Assembly (NCBI RefSeq): GCF_003254705.1
Contig: NZ_QFYR01000002.1
Coordinates: forward strand, 372,001 to 436,000
Length of the DNA: 64,000 nt
Direction of reading: 5' to 3'
Origin: Phenylobacterium deserti
GTDB taxonomy: Bacteria; Pseudomonadota; Alphaproteobacteria; Caulobacterales; Caulobacteraceae
Shown here: one piece after another, positions 55,577-63,585 of the stretch
How the letters are laid out: each line of letters begins with the position of its first letter
Numbering within the stretch: the first letter of the stretch is position 1
Notes under the pieces: model-generated
Database searches by the model: none
What the model was told of the DNA's origin: nothing
What the model saw: the letters and a program-made list of their open reading frames with translations, nothing else
Made by a program: the position numbers and the translations under genes

Positions 55577-57988
55577 TTGAACACTCAGTGGTTCCCGAGC
55601 GCCGAAGGCGCTGCGCCGTTGTCAACGCTCGCCGGGGGCCGCGACCGAGGTCGTCAGACTCTGATCTGCTTCTCGCATCTGCGCTGGGACTTTGTCTTCC
55701 AGCGGCCGCAACACCTGATGACCCGTTTCGCCAAGGGTCGGAAGGTCATCTTCTGGGAAGAACCGGTGGGTGGCCCGGACGTTGCTGAAGCTCGTCTCAA
55801 CACCCGCACCTGCCCGGACAGCGGCGTGTTCGTCGTCACGCCAGCGATCCCGGACGCCATCCAGGGCGAAGCGCGCGAAGAGACGCTGCGCACCCTCCTC
55901 GACGGCCTGATCGCCGAGAACGAGGGCGACCTGGTCCGGTGGTACTACACCCCGATGATGCTGAGCTTCTCCCGGCACATCGATGCGATCTGCACCGTCT
56001 ATGACTGCATGGACGAGCTGGCGAACTTCAAGTTCGCCCCGCCCGAGCTGACCATCCTCGAGCGGGAGTTGATGAACCTGTCGGACGTGGTCTTCACCGG
56101 CGGCTATTCGCTGTGGGAAGCCAAGCGTGACCGTCACCCCAACATCCATCCGTTCCCGTCCAGCGTGGATCGGGCGCACTTCGCCAAGGCGCGGGTGCTG
56201 CGCGAGACCCCGGAAGACCAGGCGCACCTGCCGCAGCCGCGTTTCGGCTTCTACGGCGTGGTTGACGAGCGCATGGATCTCCAGCTGCTGGACTCCCTGG
56301 CCGAAGCCCGGCCGGAGTGGAGCATCGTGGTTGTCGGGCCGGTGGTGAAGATCGATCCGGCGCACCTGCCGCAGCGTCCGAACCTCCACTACCTGGGCGG
56401 CAAGGGCTACGACGACCTGCCGCGCTATCTGGGCGGCTGGGACGTGGCGCTGATGCCGTTCGCGATCAACGAGTCGACCCGCTTCATCAGCCCGACCAAG
56501 ACGCCGGAATACCTGGCGGGCGGCCGGCCGGTGGTGTCCACGCCCATCGTCGACGTGGTTCGCCACTACGGCGACCTGGAAGCGGTAAAGGTGGCGCAAA
56601 CCACCGAGGAGTTCATCGCGGGCTGCGAACAGGCCCTGGCTTTGTCGCGCACCCGCGGCGAGTGGCTGAAGGAAGTGGACGCCGCGCTTTCGGCCCTGTC
56701 CTGGGACGAGACCTTCACGCGCATGAACGCGGAGATCTCCTCGGCCATCGCCCAGCGCGAGCAGGCGGCCAGCGACGCCCTGGCGCAATCCGGCGTCGCC
56801 GCGCCCGCGATCCGCCCCGCCTCGCGCAACAAGCCCTTCGATTACCTGATCGTCGGCGCCGGCTTCGCCGGCTCTGTCCTGGCTGAGCGCCTGACCACTC
56901 AGCTCGGCAAGCGCGTGCTGCTGATCGACAAGCGTCCGCACATCGCCGGCAATGCCTTCGACGAGAAGGATGCGGCCGGCGTGCTGATGCACAAGTACGG
57001 TCCGCACATCTTCCACACCAACTCGGAGGAGGTGAGCGGCTACCTTTCGCAGTTCACCAAGTGGCGGCCGTACGAGCACCGTGTGCTGGCGTCCGTTCGC
57101 GGCGGGCTGCTGGTGCCGATGCCGATCAACCGCACGACGTTGAACATGCTCTACAACGTCAACCTGAAGACCGATGATGAAGCGGAAGCCTTCCTGGCCA
57201 GCCGTGGCGAGGAGGTCGAGAAGATCCGCACGTCCGAGGACGTGGTGGTCTCCAAGGTCGGCCGTGAGCTCTACGAGATGTTCTTCCGCGGCTACACGCG
57301 CAAGCAGTGGGGCCTGGATCCGTCTGAGCTGGACAAGTCGGTCACCGCCCGCGTCCCGACCCGAACCAACGAGGACGACCGCTACTTCACCGACAAGTTC
57401 CAGGCCATGCCGCTCGACGGGTACACCCGGATGTTCGAGAACATGCTCGACCAGAAGGGCCTGACGGTCGAAACGGGCGTCGAGTACGAAGACGCCCGCG
57501 CCGAGACGGTCTACGACCACCTGATCTTCACGGGCCCGGTCGACGAGTTCTTCGACCACCGCTACGGAAAGCTCCCGTACCGGAGCCTCGCCTTCCGGCA
57601 CGAGACCCTCCAGCAGGAGTGGTTCCAGTCCGTCGGCACGGTGAACTATCCGGACGAGCAGACGCCCTACACGCGGATCAGCGAGTACAAGCACCTGACC
57701 GGCCAAAGCTCGAAGGTGACCACCATCACCTACGAATATCCCCGGGCCGACGGCGACCCCTACTATCCCGTGCCGCGCCCGGAGAACCAGGCGCTCTACA
57801 AGAAGTACGAGGCCCTGGCGCTGGAGACGCCGAACGTCCACTTCGTGGGCCGACTGGCGACCTACCGGTACTACAACATGGACCAGGTGGTCGGTCAGTC
57901 GCTCGCCACCTTCCGCCGCATCGCCGAGCGGGAAGGGCGCACCACGATCGCGGCCCAGAGCGCCGCGCGGGCCATCGCGGCCAGCTAA
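55577..57988 (+). CDS. glf: Glycosyltransferase-UDP-galactopyranose mutase fusion
   Basis: About 803 residues, two enzymes in one chain. The first half is a TuaH-like GT-B transferase: SHLRWDFVFQRPQHLM, WYYTPMMLSFSRHI, ICTVYDCMDEL and SPTKTPEYLAGGRPVVSTP. From about residue 422 it is Glf: the FAD motif DYLIVGAGFAGSVLAERL, HIAGNAFDEKD, KYGPHIFHTNSEEV, FRGYTRKQWGLDPSEL and the closing GRLATYRYYNMDQVVGQSL. It converts UDP-galactopyranose to UDP-galactofuranose and may transfer it directly. TTG 55577 has AAAAGGA upstream; GTG 55514 would add 21 residues but lies inside the promoter. Confidence 0.9.
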   Translation: MNTQWFPSAEGAAPLSTLAGGRDRGRQTLICFSHLRWDFVFQRPQHLMTRFAKGRKVIFWEEPVGGPDVAEARLNTRTCPDSGVFVVTPAIPDAIQGEAREETLRTLLDGLIAENEGDLVRWYYTPMMLSFSRHIDAICTVYDCMDELANFKFAPPELTILERELMNLSDVVFTGGYSLWEAKRDRHPNIHPFPSSVDRAHFAKARVLRETPEDQAHLPQPRFGFYGVVDERMDLQLLDSLAEARPEWSIVVVGPVVKIDPAHLPQRPNLHYLGGKGYDDLPRYLGGWDVALMPFAINESTRFISPTKTPEYLAGGRPVVSTPIVDVVRHYGDLEAVKVAQTTEEFIAGCEQALALSRTRGEWLKEVDAALSALSWDETFTRMNAEISSAIAQREQAASDALAQSGVAAPAIRPASRNKPFDYLIVGAGFAGSVLAERLTTQLGKRVLLIDKRPHIAGNAFDEKDAAGVLMHKYGPHIFHTNSEEVSGYLSQFTKWRPYEHRVLASVRGGLLVPMPINRTTLNMLYNVNLKTDDEAEAFLASRGEEVEKIRTSEDVVVSKVGRELYEMFFRGYTRKQWGLDPSELDKSVTARVPTRTNEDDRYFTDKFQAMPLDGYTRMFENMLDQKGLTVETGVEYEDARAETVYDHLIFTGPVDEFFDHRYGKLPYRSLAFRHETLQQEWFQSVGTVNYPDEQTPYTRISEYKHLTGQSSKVTTITYEYPRADGDPYYPVPRPENQALYKKYEALALETPNVHFVGRLATYRYYNMDQVVGQSLATFRRIAEREGRTTIAAQSAARAIAAS

Positions 57989-58011
57989 GACGTCCTTCCG
58001 GACACTCTGTG

Positions 58012-58037
58012 ACGGCCCCGCGATCAAGCGGGGCCGT
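58012..58037 (+). terminator. Intrinsic terminator after Glf fusion
   Basis: ACGGCCCCGC-GATCAA-GCGGGGCCGT, a perfect 10-bp stem, followed by a short T-rich run (TTTACATTT). Confidence 0.75.
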
Positions 58038-58184
58038 TTACATTTCATAAGCGCCATCGTCACAGCAGGGCCGCCGTGCTATCCGGACGTCGGGCCACCC
58101 GCTCGCGCTTGCCGGCGATTCGCCGCGCGCTTGCCCGCTCGAGGCCCACCGGCTTCGGCCGCCAGGCTTTACGGAGACAACACG

Positions 58185-58568
58185 ATGCAGAAAGTGGAAA
58201 CGGCGCCCGATCCTGTGGATGTGGCCGTTGGCGCCCGCATCCGTCTCCTGCGCAAGATGCGCGGGCTTTCGCAACAGGCGCTGGCCGAGGCCGCCGGCGT
58301 GACGTTCCAGCAGATCCAGAAGTACGAGCGCGGCTCCAACCGCGTAAGCGCCTCGATGCTCGCCCGGATCGCCAACACCCTGCAGGCCCCGGTGGCCGAG
58401 ATGTTCGGCGAGGGCAGCGCGTCCAGCGGCGCCATCGACGAGGTGGCCGCCCTGCTGGCCGAACCGGGCGCGGTGGAGCTCCTGCGCGCCTATTCGGAGC
58501 TGCCGCGTGGTCCGGCTCGCTCGGCTCTGGTGGAGTTTGTTTCGGCCGTTCGCAACGAGATCGCCTGA
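58185..58568 (+). CDS. XRE-family helix-turn-helix regulator
   Basis: A 127-residue cytoplasmic regulator. The Cro/CI-type HTH is at about residues 17-71: ARIRLLRKMRGLSQQALAE, then VTFQQIQKYERGSNRVSASM. The C-terminal tail (AVELLRAYSELPRGPARSAL) is the short helical extension common in alphaproteobacterial members. GGAGA lies eight bases before ATG 58185. It stands alone after a terminator. Targets unknown. Confidence 0.88.
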   Translation: MQKVETAPDPVDVAVGARIRLLRKMRGLSQQALAEAAGVTFQQIQKYERGSNRVSASMLARIANTLQAPVAEMFGEGSASSGAIDEVAALLAEPGAVELLRAYSELPRGPARSALVEFVSAVRNEIA

Positions 58569-58651
58569 TCCCAGCGGCGGGAACCCAGGCTTAGATCAGG
58601 GTTTTTCCAAGCGAAGCCGGTTAGCCGGCATGAGCTTTGAGAGACCCAACC

Positions 58652-59137
58652 ATGGCCACCCAGCCGTACAGCCATTCCACCGCCGCCGCGGTGCATCCTT
58701 CTGAAGCCGCCAACTACGCGCCCGACCTGAATGCGCCCAGGTCGCTGCGCCGTGACGTCGGCGCGCAGGCCTTCATCTGGCTTGCCTGGGCCGCCGCCGC
58801 CGCTTTCTGGGCGATGGGCATGACCGCCTTCTTCGGCATCCTCGAGTCGATCGGAACCAATCCCCAGGCGCCGCAAGGCGGAGCCGACGTCGGCGGGGTG
58901 GGCTGGTTCATGACCACAGTGATCGGGGTCGCCGTGCTGGGCATCGCGATGGCCTATGGCGCTGTGCGCTATTCCACCCGCGACAAGAGCAAGGACCCGA
59001 TGACCGAACGGGCCACCGCCGCGCTCTATGACACCATCGCCGACGAGGGCGGTGAGGACCTGACGAGCCGTTCGCCGGAGGCTCGCTCTCCCCAAGAGCG
59101 CGACGCCTACCGCGCCTCGCAGAGCGACCTGCGCTGA
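58652..59137 (+). CDS. Two-helix inner-membrane protein, unknown function
   Basis: A 161-residue protein. A soluble N-terminus is followed by two transmembrane helices (about 41-63 and 85-105) and a charged cytoplasmic tail rich in Glu, Arg and Ser. The ribosome site is weak (GAGA). A GGAAC with a T-rich -10 (GGAAC, 16 nt, GTTT) at 58580-58604 might be another stress promoter, but I do not call it. No family recognised. Confidence 0.65.
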   Translation: MATQPYSHSTAAAVHPSEAANYAPDLNAPRSLRRDVGAQAFIWLAWAAAAAFWAMGMTAFFGILESIGTNPQAPQGGADVGGVGWFMTTVIGVAVLGIAMAYGAVRYSTRDKSKDPMTERATAALYDTIADEGGEDLTSRSPEARSPQERDAYRASQSDLR

Positions 59138-59274
59138 TTTTACACGCCCAGCGACGCCGCAGCGCGCTTCTCTAGGTGGCGCGCTGCGAAGTCCGCACCT
59201 AGGATGGCTTAAGCGACTCAGCTTCTTACGCGCTGCGAAGAGGCGGACGCTCGATTTCTAGCTGGGGGAGCCCA

Positions 59275-59535
59275 ATGGCCGACACGAAGAAAACCAACGC
59301 TCTGCAAAAGCCGCTCACGCCTTCGCCGGAGCTCGCCGCCGTCGTCGGCTCCGCGCAGCTGTCGCGTGGTGAAGTGGTCTCCAAGATCTGGGACTACATC
59401 AAGAAGAACAACCTGCAGAACCCGGAAAACAAGCGCGAGATCGTCGCCGACGACAAGCTGAAGCCGGTGTTCAGCGGCAAGGACAAGGTGTCGATGTTCG
59501 AGATGAACAAGCACCTGGCGCAGCACCTGAAGTAG
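59275..59535 (+). CDS. SWIB/MDM2-domain protein
   Basis: An 86-residue protein consisting almost only of a SWIB domain: LAAVVGSAQLSRGEVVSKIW, YIKKNNLQNPENKREIV and KVSMFEMNKHLAQHL. In eukaryotes this fold serves chromatin remodelling; free-standing bacterial copies are small and abundant, possibly nucleoid- or topoisomerase-associated. GGGGGAG lies just before the ATG and a strong terminator follows, so it is probably well expressed. The role here is unknown. Confidence 0.9.
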   Translation: MADTKKTNALQKPLTPSPELAAVVGSAQLSRGEVVSKIWDYIKKNNLQNPENKREIVADDKLKPVFSGKDKVSMFEMNKHLAQHLK

Positions 59536-59584
59536 GACGCGCCAGCTGACGGCTGACCGCCGTCGCTGCATCGACCGAACAACG

Positions 59585-59617
59585 AAACCCCGTCGGCCTC
59601 GCCGGCGGGGTTTCTTC
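59585..59617 (+). terminator. Intrinsic terminator after SWIB gene
   Basis: AAACCCCGTCGGC-CTC-GCCGGCGGGGTTT forms a 13-bp stem with one G-U pair, followed by TCTTCTT. Confidence 0.85.
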
Positions 59618-59744
59618 TTGGCGCGCCGTTGAGCATCTTGCGGCGGGTGGTCGCACCGGCCTGTGGCTTAGGTTGACCTTAAGGCTCCGCGCCTAGACTT
59701 TCACCTGCGTGGCCGTGGGGCGGCGATATCGGGGCGTAGCTTAG

Positions 59745-60314
59745 ATGACCGAGATGCTGGCACGACGTGGACTTCTTCGCCTGGGCGCAGGCGCGGTCTT
59801 GAGCGCAGCCGCCATGCCGGGCGTGAGCCTCGCTCAAACCCTTGCTCCGCAAGCGGGGCCTGCGATCCGCCGGGTCGCCCTGCACAACCTGCACACCGGC
59901 GACAAGTTCAACGACGTCTACTTCGAACGGGGGCAGTATGTTCCCGACGCTCTGCATGCGGTGCGCCGAGTCCTCCGCGACTGGCGCAACGGCGAACAGC
60001 ACGAGATGGACGAGCGCCTGTTCGACACCCTGAACGAGATCAGCACGCGGCTCGATACGCGCCAGCCGTTCCAGATCATCTCCGGCTACCGTTCGCCCAA
60101 GACCAACGCCATGCTGCATGCCAAGTCGTCGGGCGTGGCGTCCAACAGTCAGCACACCCACGGCAAGGCCGTGGACGTGCGTGTCCCAGGCGTTGAGCTC
60201 AGCAACCTGCGCAAGGCCGCCTGGGACGTGAAGGCCGGCGGCGTCGGCTACTATCCCGTTTCCAATTTCGTCCACGTGGACGTAGCGCGCGTGCGCCAGT
60301 GGACGGGCGCCTAA
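59745..60314 (+). CDS. DUF882 / YcbK-type M15 murein peptidase, Tat-exported
   Basis: A 189-residue periplasmic protein. Its twin-arginine signal (ARRGLLRLGAG, Arg7-Arg8) ends near residue 32. The M15A/DUF882 zinc site is formed by SQHTHGKAVDVR and NFVHVDVARV, preceded by IISGYRSPKTNAML. This family includes MepK-like endopeptidases acting on 3-3 crosslinks. It is convergent with the L,D-transpeptidase operon, which makes such crosslinks, so the two may act as a make-and-break pair. Confidence 0.88.
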   Translation: MTEMLARRGLLRLGAGAVLSAAAMPGVSLAQTLAPQAGPAIRRVALHNLHTGDKFNDVYFERGQYVPDALHAVRRVLRDWRNGEQHEMDERLFDTLNEISTRLDTRQPFQIISGYRSPKTNAMLHAKSSGVASNSQHTHGKAVDVRVPGVELSNLRKAAWDVKAGGVGYYPVSNFVHVDVARVRQWTGA

Positions 60315-60315
60315 G

Positions 60316-60672
60316 CTAGTTCGTCGCTGGCGCGGGGTCAGCCTCGCCCTGAGCGCCAGCCGGGGCGTCCGGCTCGTCCTGGACTTCCGGCTCGTCGCGG
60401 GTGGTCATGCCTACCGCAGCGGCATCGTCCTGCACCTGCTGATCAACCGGCGGCGGCGTGACCGGCGCGGCGGCCGGCGGCGCGACGACGGGCGCCGGCA
60501 GGGGAGCGGGCGCCGGCTCTGCACTGACAGGAGCCTCCGTCGTGATCTGCACGCCGGATGCGGGCTGTTCGCTCGCCGTCTCAGCCGAACGGCGCTGGCC
60601 GATCAGAACTCCAATCAACAGTGCGAGCACCAAGGCCGCGACGAAAAGCAGGATGCGGCCCAAGTTTCTCAT
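60316..60672 (-). CDS. Membrane-anchored Pro/Ala-rich protein
   Basis: A 118-residue protein. One N-terminal helix (about 6-25) is followed by an Ala/Pro/Glu-rich, disordered periplasmic tail (APAPLPAPVVAPPAAAPV). It starts 13 bp after the L,D-transpeptidase gene on the same strand, so cotranscription is likely. It resembles envelope spacer or tether proteins. No catalytic residues; function not known. Confidence 0.65.
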   Translation of the reverse strand: MRNLGRILLFVAALVLALLIGVLIGQRRSAETASEQPASGVQITTEAPVSAEPAPAPLPAPVVAPPAAAPVTPPPVDQQVQDDAAAVGMTTRDEPEVQDEPDAPAGAQGEADPAPATN

Positions 60673-60685
60673 CTGACGTCGGCTC

Positions 60686-62107
60686 CTAGGCTTTGCTGGC
60701 CGGCGGCGCGAGGGTTCCGGTCCGCTGCAGCAGCATGCGATCCCAATTATAGGGATCGGAGCGGAAATTCATCTGTCCATCCGCACCGCCGAACGCCGTC
60801 CAGTAGAAGATGAAAACCGGGATCTGCTGGGGCAGGCGGGCACGCACCGTCTTGCCGGCCGCGACCGTCGACTTGATGGCTTCCGGCGTCCACTGGGGAT
60901 CCCCCTGGAGCAGGGCTTCCGCGAGGGCGGCGGGCTTCTCCAGGCGCACGCACCCGTGGCTGGCCTGGCGGCCGTAACGCGAGAAGGTGCTCTGCGACGG
61001 CGTGTCGTGCAGGAACACCGCAAAGGGATTGTCGAAGTCGAACTTGTATCGGCCGAGGGCGCTCTGATCGCCGGCCTTCTGCTGGAGCCGACTGCCACCG
61101 CCTTCCGTGGAGATGACGGTGAAGCCGTTCCGCTTCAGGTAGCCAGGGTTCTTCTTCTCCTTGGGCCACAGCTCCTTGTTGGCGATGGAGGAGGGCACAT
61201 TCCAAGGCGGGTTCAGGACCACGCTGTGAATCTGCGAGAACAGCATGGGGGTCTCGTCCCCAGGCCGGCCCGAAACGGCCTTCATCGACAGCACCGGCTT
61301 GTCGTCGCGGAACAGGGTGACGATGGCCGCGCCGGAGTTCACCTGCACCCGGGTGGCCGGCATTTCTGGCGGTAGCCAGCGCCAGCGTTCCATGTTGGCG
61401 ATGATCTGTAACACCCGCTGGCCAACGGGTTGGTTCAGCGCCGTAAGCGTGCCGGCATCCACCACGCCATCCGGCTTTAGCCCAAAACGGCGCTGCGCCC
61501 GGATCACCGCCTGCTGGAGGGGCGCGTCAAAGCTCGCGCCCGTCGTCGTGACCGCCTTGTCCTCCACCGCGAGGCGAGCGCGCAGGGCGCTCACGCGCGG
61601 ACCAGAGGCGCCAAGACCGAACGCCTCGCCGGCCGGGATGGTCGGCCAGCCGCCATCAGCGGCGATCTGCCGGTACTGCGCCAAGCCGCGCTTCAAGGCG
61701 CGATAGCCGGAGTAGGGCGGCGGCAAGCCCTCCAACCACTCGCCCAGCCGGTTCGACGCCGCCGCCGCGGCAAGCTCGTTGCGGGGATCATAGGGCGCCG
61801 GGCGAACGGCCCAGTCCGCCGGGAACTCCTCCGGCGCCAACCGGCCCACGTGGATCTCGCGGGCATAGTCAACCAGTGCGGACGTCACCTGTTCCGCCGG
61901 ATCGCCCGGGCTGAAGTTGCGCTTCGCGAGCCCATGGGTGTCGGCGGCGTTCAGCACCTTCACAGCCAAAGCGAGCTGCTCGGGCGTGAGCCGCGGCAGA
62001 AGCGCCGGCGGAGCGGCGGTCATGGGCGCGGCCTGGCCGAAGGCGGCGGCGGGCAATGAGCCTGCCGCAAGCGCTGCAAAGGAGACCAGGAATCGACGGG
62101 TGAACAT
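60686..62107 (-). CDS. YcbB/LdtD-type L,D-transpeptidase
   Basis: A 473-residue exported enzyme forming 3-3 crosslinks in peptidoglycan. A signal peptide (about 1-24) precedes a scaffold domain, a peptidoglycan-binding repeat (RFGLKPDGVVDAGTLTALN) and the YkuD domain, with Cys386 in SHGCVRLEKP and FLHDTPSQSTFSRYGR. ATG 62107 is preceded by a run of C residues and no ribosome site; GTG 62131 is an in-frame alternative. Operon with the Pro/Ala-rich protein. Confidence 0.92.
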   Translation of the reverse strand: MFTRRFLVSFAALAAGSLPAAAFGQAAPMTAAPPALLPRLTPEQLALAVKVLNAADTHGLAKRNFSPGDPAEQVTSALVDYAREIHVGRLAPEEFPADWAVRPAPYDPRNELAAAAASNRLGEWLEGLPPPYSGYRALKRGLAQYRQIAADGGWPTIPAGEAFGLGASGPRVSALRARLAVEDKAVTTTGASFDAPLQQAVIRAQRRFGLKPDGVVDAGTLTALNQPVGQRVLQIIANMERWRWLPPEMPATRVQVNSGAAIVTLFRDDKPVLSMKAVSGRPGDETPMLFSQIHSVVLNPPWNVPSSIANKELWPKEKKNPGYLKRNGFTVISTEGGGSRLQQKAGDQSALGRYKFDFDNPFAVFLHDTPSQSTFSRYGRQASHGCVRLEKPAALAEALLQGDPQWTPEAIKSTVAAGKTVRARLPQQIPVFIFYWTAFGGADGQMNFRSDPYNWDRMLLQRTGTLAPPASKA

Positions 62108-62295
62108 GGGGGGAGAGATGAGGGCCTTCACGCCGCTAGCAACGTGTCAAAAGGTGTGTTGGTCGCAACGGCGCGCTTTCTTCCACAGATGTTGCGCCCG
62201 CGCACAGGCGCGGAGTGTCGCGATCAACGCTGGTCGGACGGCTTACCGTGCGAGGCAGGCCATATTCGACCAAGACGCGGTTGTGCATGGGACGT

Positions 62296-62316
62296 GCGTC
62301 CTTATGTTGCGGACGC
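62296..62316. repeat. Short inverted repeat upstream of MFS gene
   Basis: GCGTCC and GGACGC, 9 nt apart, end 27 bp before the MFS start codon. It may be an operator or a leader hairpin; nothing decides. Confidence 0.3.
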
Positions 62317-62343
62317 CCAAGCCTTGCTGCGTTGCGGAATCAA

Positions 62344-63576
62344 ATGACATCGACACCTCTTTCGCCGCCCCGCGCGGGCGACGAAGCCGTTCCGGCGACC
62401 CATCGCGTGGGCCTCGTCTTGTTGGCTCTGGCGATGGGCGGCTTCGCCATCGGCACTACCGAATTCGCCGCCATGGGCGTGCTGCCCGAGTTTGCAGCCG
62501 GCCTGGGGATCGACGAGCCGACGGCGGGGCATGTGATCAGCGCCTACGCTCTCGGCGTGGTGATCGGCGCGCCTGTGCTGGCGGTGCTGGGCGCGCGGCT
62601 CTCCCGACGCATCCTGCTGATCGGATTGATGGGGCTGTTCGCCGTGGGCAACGGCCTCAGCGCGCTGGCGCCCTCCTATGAGTGGATGCTGGCGTTCCGC
62701 TTCCTGAGCGGCGTGCCCCACGGCGCCTACTTCGGCGTCGCCGCTCTCGTTGCTGCATCGCTGGTGCCGGCCGAAAAGCGGACCCAGGCCGTGGCACGGG
62801 TTCTGATGGGCCTCACCATTGCGACGGTGATCGGGGTCCCGTTCGCCAAGGCCCTCAGCCTGGCCCTGGGTTGGCGGTCCACATTCGCCGTGGTCGCGTG
62901 CCTCGCGGTGCTGACCATGGTGCTGGTCACCTGGCTGGCCCCCAAGGACGCCGCGCGGCCGGACGCCAGCCCTCTGAAGGAGCTTGGCGCCCTGAAGCGG
63001 CTGCAGGTTTGGCTGACATTGGGCACCGGCGCGATCGGCTTCGGCGGCATGTTCGCGGTCTATGCCTATCTCGCGTCCACCCTGCGCGCGGTCACGGGCG
63101 TGGGCGCGGAACTCGAGCCGGTGGTGTTCGCCGTCTTCGGCGGCGGGCTGACGGTGGGCAACCTGGCGGGCGCCTGGGCGGCGGACCGTATGCAGATGCC
63201 GGCCATCGCAGGCCTTCTGCTCTGGAGCGCCGCAGCGCTGGCGCTCTACCCATTCGCGGCGCCCAGCTTCTGGACGATCCTTCCGGCGGTGTTCCTGATC
63301 GGCTGCGGCGGTGGCCTGGGTTCGGTTCTGCAGACCCGGCTGATGGATGTGGCGGGGGAGGCCCAGACCCTGGCGGCGGCGCTGAACCACAGCGCCTTCA
63401 ACACCGCCAACGCCTTGGGCCCGTGGCTCGGCGGCTTGGCGATCTCCGCGGGCTTCGGCTGGACCTCCACCGGTTGGGTCGGGTCGGGCCTGGCGATCGG
63501 CGGCCTGCTGTTTTGGAGCTTGTCGTGGGCCGTGGATCGTCGCCAGCTCGCGGAGCAAGCCGCCGCCAGGGCTTAG
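62344..63576 (+). CDS. MFS transporter (DHA1, AraJ-like efflux)
   Basis: A 410-residue inner-membrane protein with about 12 hydrophobic helices. The first helix has GGFAIGTTEFAAMGVLPEFA, the signature of the sugar-efflux/arabinose-efflux (AraJ, YdhP, NepI) branch. LGARLSRRILLIGLM is the motif-A loop between helices 2 and 3, and FLSGVPHGAYFGVAALVAAS is also typical. ATG 62344 has GGA upstream. Substrate may be a sugar, nucleoside or drug; not decidable here. Confidence 0.9.
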   Translation: MTSTPLSPPRAGDEAVPATHRVGLVLLALAMGGFAIGTTEFAAMGVLPEFAAGLGIDEPTAGHVISAYALGVVIGAPVLAVLGARLSRRILLIGLMGLFAVGNGLSALAPSYEWMLAFRFLSGVPHGAYFGVAALVAASLVPAEKRTQAVARVLMGLTIATVIGVPFAKALSLALGWRSTFAVVACLAVLTMVLVTWLAPKDAARPDASPLKELGALKRLQVWLTLGTGAIGFGGMFAVYAYLASTLRAVTGVGAELEPVVFAVFGGGLTVGNLAGAWAADRMQMPAIAGLLLWSAAALALYPFAAPSFWTILPAVFLIGCGGGLGSVLQTRLMDVAGEAQTLAAALNHSAFNTANALGPWLGGLAISAGFGWTSTGWVGSGLAIGGLLFWSLSWAVDRRQLAEQAAARA

Positions 63577-63585
63577 ATGCCGAGG

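Noticed and set aside
55622..58063. Long antisense frame over the Glf fusion (813 codons)
   Set aside because: GC-driven shadow of a gene with intact FAD and transferase motifs.
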